In this document: in pieces, positions 1-7,068 of the stretch
Layout: the number at the start of each line of letters is the position of its first letter
Numbering within the stretch: position 1 is the first letter of the stretch
Assembly (NCBI GenBank): GCA_035276475.1
Contig: DATELQ010000052.1
Span: 1 to 64,000 of the forward strand
Source: DATDFB01 sp035276475
Lineage (GTDB): Bacteria > Acidobacteriota > Thermoanaerobaculia > Gp7-AA8
Reading direction: 5' to 3'
DNA: 64,000 nt
The notes under the pieces: model-generated
What the model saw: the letters and a program-made list of their open reading frames with translations, nothing else
What the model was told of the DNA's origin: nothing
Databases searched by the model: none
Translations under genes and position numbers: made by a program

Positions 1-98
1 TCGATGGCGCGGAAGCCGGCCTCGATGGCGAGGCGCGTCAGGCGCTCCGTCTCCTCTTCCTTCCAGGCGGTGCCATAGATAAAGGTAGGAACGCTCAA
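1..98 (-). CDS. aldo/keto reductase, N-terminal fragment (runs off window)
   Basis: Only the first 32 or so codons are inside the window; the gene continues to the left of position 1. The reading frame begins at a TTG that overlaps the TGA of the upstream gene (TTGA at 98-95). It encodes VPTFIYGTAWK followed by a helix ending in AGFRAID, which is the beta1/alpha1 start of the aldo/keto reductase barrel. It closely resembles the N-terminus of the complete aldo/keto reductase at 5485-6219. A GGAGG lies directly against the TTG, which is too close for a good Shine-Dalgarno, so the exact start is uncertain. Likely an NAD(P)H-dependent carbonyl reductase; substrate unknown. Confidence 0.7.
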   Translation of the reverse strand, partial: MSVPTFIYGTAWKEEETERLTRLAIEAGFRAI

Positions 99-682
99 CC
101 TCCGAAATCTTGGGCGTTCAGGCGCAGCTCCGCGACAGGCCGAAGAACCTGCGTCAGCGCCTCTTCTCCGTTGATCGCGTCGCGATCGTTCCATACCGTT
201 CGCATCAGCGCAACGTTGTCGCGTAACGGCCGCACAGGAAACAACAGATCGTCGTCGGCGCGGTGAAGCCAGATCGCCAAGAGCGAGAGACTCGGCGCGC
301 GCAGAAGACGAAGCTCGAACGGCGTATCGGCGACCTCAGGGAGCACCTCGGCGGCGGCAATCGTTTCGGCGATTGCCGTCGCATACGAGCGGGGATGTAA
401 GGTCGCGTACGAGAGATCTTCCTTCCCGTCGGCATCGCGAGCACAAATTTCGGCCATCGCCACAACCGATTCGCCGTCGACGATCAGAAACTCCCAGGCC
501 GAGAGCAATGCAGCAGCGAGCGGACGGCCGTCGATGACATCGTTGAGCGCGAACGTGTACAACGGATACGGTTTGACGATCTCAAGATGCTTGTCGTTCC
601 ACTCCTCGCCGAGAAACATCGGCACGAACTCATTCACGAAGCCGAGCGCCTTGGGGGGCGCGTTACTCAAGGACAAAGTCAT
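95..682 (-). CDS. hypothetical protein, last gene of the CHAT operon
   Basis: A 195-residue protein that I do not recognise. It has no signal peptide, membrane helix or cysteine-rich motif; the sequence is a mixed acidic, globular-looking chain with a central alanine/glutamate-rich helix. Its ATG (682) lies 20 bases inside the 3' end of the papain-like protease gene, and its stop overlaps the start of the next aldo/keto reductase. It is therefore probably translated as part of the same operon. Candidate roles (substrate, inhibitor or chaperone of the neighbouring proteases) rest only on position. Confidence 0.6.
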   Translation of the reverse strand: MTLSLSNAPPKALGFVNEFVPMFLGEEWNDKHLEIVKPYPLYTFALNDVIDGRPLAAALLSAWEFLIVDGESVVAMAEICARDADGKEDLSYATLHPRSYATAIAETIAAAEVLPEVADTPFELRLLRAPSLSLLAIWLHRADDDLLFPVRPLRDNVALMRTVWNDRDAINGEEALTQVLRPVAELRLNAQDFGG

Positions 683-1277
683 TGATCGCCTCCGGTGCTT
701 CTTTGTCGACGCGGGTTCCTGTCGTCCGATAGCTCACGTGCCAGAAACCGTCCTGTAGGTAATTCGTCGTGAATAGCGTGATCGGCCAATGTTTGCGATC
801 TCCGGTCTCTGGATCGCAAACCCATAGAAAATCCCCTCGCGGAGATTCAAGATATCCGCTCACGACGACGAAGTGCCCCGAGCCCATATGGCGGCGGTGA
901 ATGCGTACGGCAACCGGGTGTCCATCATCGATCTGGGCCTTGATGAACGCGACCGTCCGATGCGTAGGGTCGTCGATCGCCGGTGCGACGAAGTGCGGTT
1001 CCAGCGCGTCCAGCGCCGGGGGGAGCTCGTGAGGGTCGTTGCAGCCGACGCCGTAGGGGCAGCACGTCAACGGCGCAAGCACCCGGCCGGCAACATCGCA
1101 TTGCTGCGGGTTTCCCGTCGTACCGTATGCCTGCGCAATACCTAGACCGACGGCCGCCCAACACCAGTTCGTGCGTTTCTGTTGGGCGACCTGCACACGC
1201 AAGACCGTCGGTACGCCGTCAGGCACTATGGGCGCCAACGGCGTCCCGCCGCTTTGACTAATTGAGGGAAGACTCAT
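663..1277 (-). CDS. papain-like (C39/AvrRpt2-type) cysteine protease
   Basis: A 204-residue protein with the fold signature of small bacterial papain-like proteases. The nucleophile is in NWCWAAV (Cys39), the catalytic His is in GSGHFVVVSGY (His135), and a third acidic position is in VCDPETG (Asp155). Family members cleave peptides or self-process; the substrate here is unknown. The start at 1277 is chosen because its ATG overlaps the TGA of the upstream gene (ATGA), implying translational coupling; an upstream in-frame start would add an unlikely Arg-rich leader. There is no signal peptide, so the protein is probably cytoplasmic unless exported by another route. It sits two genes downstream of a CHAT protease, so two unrelated cysteine-protease clans share one operon. 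Confidence 0.8.
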   Translation of the reverse strand: MSLPSISQSGGTPLAPIVPDGVPTVLRVQVAQQKRTNWCWAAVGLGIAQAYGTTGNPQQCDVAGRVLAPLTCCPYGVGCNDPHELPPALDALEPHFVAPAIDDPTHRTVAFIKAQIDDGHPVAVRIHRRHMGSGHFVVVSGYLESPRGDFLWVCDPETGDRKHWPITLFTTNYLQDGFWHVSYRTTGTRVDKEAPEAINDFVLE

Positions 1278-2194
1278 GTACCACCACCCGCCGGCTTTCC
1301 GCCGCCGTCGCCGCTGCCGGGACCGCAAGCTCCGCCGCTTCCGCCACCGCCCTGCTGTCCTTGCGAGGGCGGATTGATGGCCTGCGGGATCGGTCCAGTG
1401 ACGCTCGGACCTGCGGTGCGATTCAGAAACTTGAAATGCTGCGAGCGCGGATCCGCTACGAGTTTCGTTTCCTCGCGAAAGACGGAGCCGGCCATGTCCT
1501 TTTCGATGTTGTTTCCAATGATGAGGGTGATTGTCGATGTGCCGGCCTGCGGCTTCAACGAAAACCGCAGGTCTCCGAGATCGATCTTCTCGTCTTCGAG
1601 ATCCTTGCGCTTGAGGACAACCGCATCAGGAGCGTGATCGAATCCATCGTAGATGACTTCTTCCGCAAAGCACTTTTCCAAAACGCTTCCGTCACCCTTT
1701 TCGAAGCGCCACGGTACTTTGGATAAGCGTGAAGCGCCGAGGCGCCCACCGTCGAAACGCACCCAGGCTTTCACGACCGACTTCTTCGGCCGGCTGCCTT
1801 TCGGCGGAACGAGATCGTGGTCGAATCTGCCGATGGCTTCCGGCCAGTATTCGTCGCGATGGGCGACCAGGTTGCGGTACGAATCGTCGACGATCGGTGC
1901 CTCAAGCGGCTCCTCGATCAGTGAGAGCTCCACGCCATCCAAGTCCATATAGACGAACGGCTCAGCCATGAGCACCGGTTTCAGCGCGGGAACATTAGTA
2001 CCGGTGACCTCGACGGCGGTGGAGTCGAACGCGAGATAGGCGAAGTGGTGTTCCGGCGCCTCGTGCTCATGGTCGTGCTCATGGTCGTGCCCGGGCGTTT
2101 GCACGAGAATGACGCCCGGGTCTCCCATCTCTTTGTTCGTCCCGTCGGGATTGAGGATGGAGCAAAGACCCGTGAAAACGATTTCTGCTTGCAT
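1274..2194 (-). CDS. hypothetical protein with His/Glu-rich segment and Gly-rich tail
   Basis: A 306-residue protein of unknown family. Near residue 35 there is a run rich in His, Asp and Glu (HDHEHDHEHEAPEHH) that could bind divalent metal. The middle is soluble and mixed alpha/beta, and the last 35 residues are almost all Gly, Ser, Pro and Gln. The start at 2194 is supported by AAGGAGAG about 7 bases upstream; an in-frame start further up lacks this. It lies 14 bases after the CHAT protease stop and overlaps the papain-like protease start by ATGA. The flexible tail and its place between two proteases make it a candidate substrate or effector, by inference only. Confidence 0.65.
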   Translation of the reverse strand: MQAEIVFTGLCSILNPDGTNKEMGDPGVILVQTPGHDHEHDHEHEAPEHHFAYLAFDSTAVEVTGTNVPALKPVLMAEPFVYMDLDGVELSLIEEPLEAPIVDDSYRNLVAHRDEYWPEAIGRFDHDLVPPKGSRPKKSVVKAWVRFDGGRLGASRLSKVPWRFEKGDGSVLEKCFAEEVIYDGFDHAPDAVVLKRKDLEDEKIDLGDLRFSLKPQAGTSTITLIIGNNIEKDMAGSVFREETKLVADPRSQHFKFLNRTAGPSVTGPIPQAINPPSQGQQGGGGSGGACGPGSGDGGGKPAGGGT

Positions 2195-2208
2195 GTACCC
2201 TCTCCTTT

Positions 2209-5200
2209 CTAAAGAGTTCCGACGAGCGTGACGCTGCCCCACACGGCGGGGCTGCGGCTGCGTGTGTCGTTGCTGTGCAGCATCGCGCGCTGCGCGTCGC
2301 GCAGTGCTTCCGAGGGGCGCGCGCCGCGGCGCAAATTCCGGTGGAACGACTCAAACAACTGCCGCGAGGCATCGTCGTCGATGTCCCACAATGTCGCGGT
2401 GACGCCGCGCGCGCCCGCCTGCAGGAACGCCGAGGCGAGGCTGTCGATCCCTTCGGTGCGCCGCAGTTTTCCGCGCGCCGTGCTACATGCGGCGAGGACC
2501 ACCAACGGATGCGCGATGAGCTTGCTGCCGCTGATCTCCCGCGCGGTAAGCCGCACCGCCGCTGGCGCGGACTCGAAGATCAAGCTCGACGTCGCCGGCT
2601 CGTCGAGCTCGGCCGTGGCATGGCCACCAAAGTGTACAACGCCCGCATGCGCGGCGGACGTCAGAAAATCGGCTGGTGTCACGTCGTCGCCCACGAGGAG
2701 CTGACCACGAGGGTACAGACCGCGTATCTCACGCACTTCGCTCTCGACGCTTGGCAGCGGGTCGAACCCTGTCGGCGCTGGCTCGGCGACTGCGACAAGC
2801 GTGTCGGCATTACCGCCTGGGACGGAACGGAGAAACACCGAGGCACTCGGCGCCGAGGCGACGATGCAATGATCGATGAGATAGGCTCCGTCGGCCGTGA
2901 CCAGCGTCGCGAACGGAAACGACTGCAGCACGCCGTCACCGACGATTACCAGGTCGCGGTTGTCTTTGACCGGACCGAGCAAAGGGGCGAGGATTCGTTC
3001 GTAGAGCCACCGCCCGCTCCGCTGCACGGCGGCCGTATCGCCGCCGGCGATCGCGGCGAGATGTTTGCGGACAACCGCCTCGATCTCGTCCGGTGACGCG
3101 CCGCCGCGCGCATGTACAATGCGGCCCTCCCGGACGAGCCAGAACTCGATATTTTTTTCGAGCAGCGCGATCTCGAAGATCGCCGTCTGCCCGCGGACGG
3201 ACGCTGCGATCTCGGATCCAGCGAGCGGTGCTGCCGCGATCCCACCGCCGTCCGCGATGCGGTCGAGTAGCAGTCGGCCGCGTTTCCGCTCGAGCACCGT
3301 CAACGCGTCTGCCGCTCGCTCCTCCCTCAGTAGGAGCTCGATCAGCCTGTCGAACAGATCACCAGAACGCTCGAAGAACGCAACCCGCTTGATCGGATCC
3401 TCGATCATCGCGCGCTGTGTTTCCATCTCCGCGATGCCGGCGCGAAAGTCCCGTTCCGCCGCGGCCGCGTTGCCGCGCTGCAGTTCCGCCTGGCCGCGAG
3501 CCAGAAAGACCGGCGGCAAGTGAGCGTGCCAGTCGTATTGCTGCAGAACAGCGACTGCGGACGAGAAGCGAAGGATGGCTCGATCGGGATGCCGCCTCGC
3601 TTCGATTCGCCCGTCCGTATAGTCGATGTTCGCGAGGGTGAAGTCGCGCAGCCCGGCGTCCTCGATCCGCATTGCGTGCGCACGAGCCGCGGCGATGTGC
3701 AACGAGGCACGCTCGACGTCGCCGATCTCCAGTAGACCGAGAGCCCGCCAGGACTCGCTTTCGGCGAGATAGAGCGGTAGACCGGTTTCGCGGGCGATGG
3801 CAGTCAGCGCGTCAACGAGAGCTAGCGCGAGATGTGGCCTATCGGCACGCAACGCCACGTACGCCGTGTCGAGATAGGACCAATACATCCGATCGGAAGC
3901 GGCATGAATAGCGTCATTGAGCCGCAGCGATTCGAGACGCGCCTCTTCTGCTTCGGTTCGGTCGTCAATGCTCTCGAGCGTCCAGGCAATCATCGTGGTG
4001 ATCGCGGCAACGGCTTCGATCTCTCCTCCGCGTTTCGCTTCGGCGAGCGCGGTGCGGTAGTTGTCGAGGCTCTCCTGCAGGTGACCAGTGCGGCCGGCAA
4101 TCATCGCGCGCACCCACCTGCTCTCGGCCGCCAGTGTCGGATACCGATTCCCTCCGGCCGCCAACCGCTCGGCGACCGACGTCAACCGGGCGAACGCCGC
4201 GTCGTTGCGGCCCGAAGTGAATTCGCCCTGTGCCGCGTAGACCGCCGCGCCGATCGCCAGCGGCGAGCCGGCGCGCGTCAGCAATTCGGATGCACTTCCG
4301 AAGAGTTCGGCGGCACGGTTCCAATCGGCCTTCTCCTCATAGACGCGCGCGTTGCAGAACTCGCGCAAACCCGGCGCCACCGCGTCGCGGTTCGCGACCG
4401 TGTGCTCAACGATGTCAAAGAGATATGGATCGCCGAGGCGGGCACGCGCGTTGGCGATGCCGCGCATCAGTGCGAGGTCACCCGGGTCGCCTTTTTCCAC
4501 CCAGCGTGGCAAGACGTAGTTCTGTGCGAAGCCCCGTGACCGCTGCGGGAACTCGGCCACGACTTTCGCGAATGTCGCGGCGTTGGCGTCCGGCTGCAGC
4601 AAGCGCTTCTCCTCTTTGTAAGTCGGATGGGGAGCTCGCAGTATGGCGAGGTGATGGCGCGCCTCGTCAGCCCAAGTGTTCTCCTCGTCGAGCGAGAGAA
4701 CACGCTCCCACGCCTGAATCGCCGCCGGACGGATGGAAAGCTTCTCGAGTGCGAGTGCCCAGTTGAATGCCGCGACCTCGTTCCCGGGGTCGAGCCGCAG
4801 TGCGCGGCCGGCCGTCTCCGCCGCCTCTGCGATTTGTCCCGCGGCGATCTCCGCGGCCGCAAGGTCGCTGAGGATGCTCGCATTCGTTGGCTGGAGGTGA
4901 CCCGCCTCGATGAGGAGATCCCGCGCCGCGCGGATCTTGCCGTTCGAAAGCTCAGCAAGGGCGAAACGGCGAATGTTCTCCGGCGTCTGTGCCTCCTCGA
5001 AGCGCCGCTTCAGCGCATCGAGATACTCGTGCCGCGCCGTGGGTGAGCCCCGCCATGGAAAGTCGAACGCGTTCACGCGCGCTTCGATGCGCTTCGCCGC
5101 AACGGCGGCGGGCAAGCCAGTATCGGGTCGCCAACTGGCGGCGGTGATAACGGCGGCAATGACCGCGATCGGCCAGAGCCAGGTTCGCACGCTGGATGAA

Positions 5201-5259
5201 TCCACGTTTTCGGTTGAAACTGGCGTCAAGGATACCCTGCTGATTGCTGACGTGGCCAT
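2209..5259 (-). CDS. TPR-CHAT cysteine protease with N-terminal membrane anchor
   Basis: A 1016-residue protein. Residues about 27-42 form one hydrophobic segment (a membrane anchor, N-terminus inside). The next ~600 residues are helical TPR-like repeats, clearest at 85-210 (A...G...A..L.P pattern). The C-terminal ~300 residues form a CHAT domain, a caspase-like clan CD peptidase fold, with His880 in HFGGHA and Cys925 in LAACSTARG as the catalytic dyad. Family members act as proteases in cell-death or signalling systems, with the TPRs as sensor. It is the first gene of a four-gene minus-strand cluster. No clear Shine-Dalgarno precedes the ATG at 5259. The target protease substrate cannot be read from sequence. 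Confidence 0.88.
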   Translation of the reverse strand: MATSAISRVSLTPVSTENVDSSSVRTWLWPIAVIAAVITAASWRPDTGLPAAVAAKRIEARVNAFDFPWRGSPTARHEYLDALKRRFEEAQTPENIRRFALAELSNGKIRAARDLLIEAGHLQPTNASILSDLAAAEIAAGQIAEAAETAGRALRLDPGNEVAAFNWALALEKLSIRPAAIQAWERVLSLDEENTWADEARHHLAILRAPHPTYKEEKRLLQPDANAATFAKVVAEFPQRSRGFAQNYVLPRWVEKGDPGDLALMRGIANARARLGDPYLFDIVEHTVANRDAVAPGLREFCNARVYEEKADWNRAAELFGSASELLTRAGSPLAIGAAVYAAQGEFTSGRNDAAFARLTSVAERLAAGGNRYPTLAAESRWVRAMIAGRTGHLQESLDNYRTALAEAKRGGEIEAVAAITTMIAWTLESIDDRTEAEEARLESLRLNDAIHAASDRMYWSYLDTAYVALRADRPHLALALVDALTAIARETGLPLYLAESESWRALGLLEIGDVERASLHIAAARAHAMRIEDAGLRDFTLANIDYTDGRIEARRHPDRAILRFSSAVAVLQQYDWHAHLPPVFLARGQAELQRGNAAAAERDFRAGIAEMETQRAMIEDPIKRVAFFERSGDLFDRLIELLLREERAADALTVLERKRGRLLLDRIADGGGIAAAPLAGSEIAASVRGQTAIFEIALLEKNIEFWLVREGRIVHARGGASPDEIEAVVRKHLAAIAGGDTAAVQRSGRWLYERILAPLLGPVKDNRDLVIVGDGVLQSFPFATLVTADGAYLIDHCIVASAPSASVFLRSVPGGNADTLVAVAEPAPTGFDPLPSVESEVREIRGLYPRGQLLVGDDVTPADFLTSAAHAGVVHFGGHATAELDEPATSSLIFESAPAAVRLTAREISGSKLIAHPLVVLAACSTARGKLRRTEGIDSLASAFLQAGARGVTATLWDIDDDASRQLFESFHRNLRRGARPSEALRDAQRAMLHSNDTRSRSPAVWGSVTLVGTL

Positions 5260-5484
5260 TCACGAATTGAGAGGAACGCAAACGGCAGATTCCCACTTGC
5301 ACTACCACTGCGACGGGAGTGTGGGCGCCCTTGGTAGTAGGAATCGGACAAATGGCTGAAACGACGAATTGCGGACGGGAAGTGAAGCGCAGCGGCTTGG
5401 CCACGACGTCGACGCGCGCCCGGGAGCCGAAGCCCGCAGACGGGAAAGTCACAGACGAAGCGCAAAGAAGTAGCCGATGCGCGT
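5260..5484. other. intergenic spacer, nothing recognised
   Basis: A 225-base gap between the CHAT gene start and the aldo/keto reductase stop (both minus strand). It should contain the CHAT operon promoter, but I found no convincing -35/-10 pair, hairpin or RNA gene. Confidence 0.4.
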
Positions 5485-6219
5485 TTAACGGCCGCGCCCG
5501 ATCCGCGCGACCTCGTCCTCGGTCAACTCGAAGTCTTCGATCGCCAGCGCCTCCCGCATGTGCCTCCGCTTCGTCGTCCCCACCAGCGGCACGATCCCCG
5601 CCTGTCGCGCGAAGCGGAGCACGACCTGGGCTGGCGTGCGGCCGACGCGCGCAGCGATCCGCCGCACCGCCGCGCTCTCCAGCACGCGCGGATTCGCGGA
5701 GATCAGCGAGAACCCCTGATACCCGATCCCGTGCGCGCGGCAGAAGGCGCGCACCTCGGCGTCCCACCGCCGCGCGGCGAGGCAGCGGTTCTGGACGAAC
5801 GCCGGTCTCGAGATCGCGCAGAGCGCTTCGAGCTGGCCGAGCGCCACGTTGCTCACGCCGAGAGAGCGGACCGGGAGCGATTTCATCTCGCGCCACGCGG
5901 CAACGTCAGGCGCGTGCAAGACGTAGGAATCGATCGCGTCGACTCGCAACCGCTCCAGCGACGTCGCGAACGACTCGGCTACAGTCATGCCGAGGTCTGG
6001 GCTGAACTTCGTTTGGAGGAAGAGATCGTCGCGGCGGACGACCCCATTGCGGATCGCGCCGGCGACCGCCGCGCCCACCGCGGCCTCGTCGTAGCGAAAG
6101 TAGAGCGCGCTGTCGATCCCGCGGAAGCCGCGTTCGATGGCGAAGCGCGTCAGGCGCGCCGTGGCGCGGCCTTTTCCGGACGTGCCGTAAAAAAGAAGCG
6201 GCCCCGGGATCCTTTGCAT
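5485..6219 (-). CDS. aldo/keto reductase
   Basis: A 244-residue NAD(P)H-dependent oxidoreductase of the (beta/alpha)8 AKR superfamily, slightly short for the family. The catalytic set is visible: Asp36 in GIDSALYF, Tyr40/Tyr43, Lys71 in LQTKF and His102 in YVLHAP. The C-terminal cofactor-binding stretch IVPLVGTTKRRHM is also present. The start at 6219 places the AKR-typical IPGPLLFYGT at the N-terminus; an upstream in-frame ATG at 6291 would run into the repeat array. The chosen ATG lies inside a strong hairpin (6200-6228). It is paralogous to the fragment at 1-98. Substrate unknown. Confidence 0.85.
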   Translation of the reverse strand: MQRIPGPLLFYGTSGKGRATARLTRFAIERGFRGIDSALYFRYDEAAVGAAVAGAIRNGVVRRDDLFLQTKFSPDLGMTVAESFATSLERLRVDAIDSYVLHAPDVAAWREMKSLPVRSLGVSNVALGQLEALCAISRPAFVQNRCLAARRWDAEVRAFCRAHGIGYQGFSLISANPRVLESAAVRRIAARVGRTPAQVVLRFARQAGIVPLVGTTKRRHMREALAIEDFELTEDEVARIGRGR

Positions 6220-6228
6220 CCCGGGGCC
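6189..6228 (-). terminator. terminator-like hairpin over the AKR start codon
   Basis: A perfect 11-bp inverted repeat (GGCCCCGGGAT / ATCCCGGGGCC, 6200-6210 and 6218-6228) with a 7-base loop. Read on the minus strand it is followed within three bases by a T-rich run (CTTCTTTTTT). This is the form of an intrinsic terminator. It also buries the ATG of the aldo/keto reductase, so it could terminate the upstream repeat RNA, attenuate the reductase, or both. Confidence 0.6.
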
Positions 6229-6230
6229 AT

Positions 6231-6829
6231 TCTCAGCGCGTTGACAGCCGCAAAGGGGCATCCGCACCAAATTTTCGCCTCGGTGATTCATCGCCTCACC
6301 GTTGCCCGTGCTCAGCGCGTTGGCATCTGCGATGTAGCATCCACGCCGAGCTCGTTGCGGCGATGACCTATCGCGTCATCGCTGCCACGGCGCCGGCTCG
6401 TTGATATCTGCGACAGAGCATTCTTGCCGGCTCCGTTGCCCCGGTGAGTCATCGCCTCACCGTTGCCCGGCGTCCGCGCGTTGACATCTGCGATGCAGCA
6501 TCCGCGCTGACTCCGTTGCCTCGGCGACCCATCGCGTCGCCGCTGCTACGGTCCCGGCACGTTGACATCTGCGACAGAGCATTCGTGCCGGCTCCGTTGC
6601 CCGTCGACTCATCGCGTCTCCGAGCCCGTTCCGTCGTGTTGGCAGCTACGATGAAGCATTCACGCCGGACCGGTTGCGTTGGCGGCCTATCGCGCCGCCG
6701 CTGCCCGGCTCCATCACGTTGACATCCGCGTAGGGCATTCGTGCGGGAGCCGGTTGCCTTGCGATTCATCGCCCCGCAAAGCGCCTTCGATCCGTTGACA
6801 TCTGCGATGTAGCATCCGAACCGAAGTGG
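6231..6829 (-). repeat. eight-copy ~80-bp structured repeat array, possible tandem-hairpin RNA
   Basis: Eight copies of a unit containing TTGACATCTGCGA followed by a variable triplet and AGCAT. The copies begin at 6240, 6319, 6400, 6480, 6561, 6638, 6718 and 6794, with spacings of 79, 81, 80, 81, 77, 80 and 76 bases. The spacing is not a multiple of three, so this is not a coding repeat. In each copy the conserved ~22-base stretch is a loop closed by stems of different sequence that still pair (GCGCG/CGCGC, GGCACG/CGTGCC, GCCGGC/GCCGGC). Between copies a second hairpin has a constant loop YYATCGC and covarying stems (CGATGAC/GTCATCG, CGGTGAG/CTCACCG, GGCGGC/GCCGCC). Strand evidence: seven A-C mismatches in the large stems become G-U pairs on the minus strand, but some outer pairs of the small stems favour the plus strand. 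Confidence 0.75.
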
Positions 6830-7026
6830 CAGCATGATGGGTCCGAAATGCCGCGTATGCAAGCACTTTCGCTGTTACAAACAGGTCGTTTTCCGAAACC
6901 CATCCGCAACCCGTATGCACAGCGTTTTGTGCTAGTTACGCGAATCGCCAGTTTCTTCAACGACATCGGCTGAGCGCGCGCTGCGGACGCGCTGGCGATC
7001 ACAACGAAGTCGCCTCTCCCGTCTTC
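6830..7026. other. intergenic spacer between the repeat array and the cytochrome cluster
   Basis: About 200 bases of somewhat lower GC than the neighbours, with no repeat unit or open frame that I trust. It must hold the start of any minus-strand repeat transcript and upstream signals for the plus-strand cytochrome gene. No strong -35/-10 pair was recognised on either strand. Confidence 0.35.
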
Positions 7027-7061
7027 GTATTGAATTCCGTCCAAGCGTCGGTCGAAGGAGG
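7027..7061 (+). promoter_or_regulatory. conserved leader of first RoxA-like cytochrome gene
   Basis: The stretch TATTGAATTCCGTC (from 7028), then TCGGTCGAAGGAGG ending at 7061, recurs almost unchanged before the second cytochrome gene (12595-12630). It ends in a strong Shine-Dalgarno 7 bases before the GTG at 7069. The upper part may be a -10 region or a regulator site shared by both genes. Confidence 0.5.
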
Positions 7062-7068
7062 TCCGCTC

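Noticed and set aside
1274..2194. Bacterial gasdermin as substrate of the CHAT protease
   Set aside because: The His-rich segment and Gly-rich tail do not match gasdermin features that I know, and no N-terminal palmitoylated Cys pattern is seen.
6231..6829. TTGACA repeats as eight -35 promoter boxes
   Set aside because: No -10 boxes at proper spacing follow them. The sequence sits in a conserved hairpin loop with compensating stems, a better explanation.
6231..6829. Integron attC array
   Set aside because: No integrase gene, no cassettes between units, and unit structure lacks the attC core sites.
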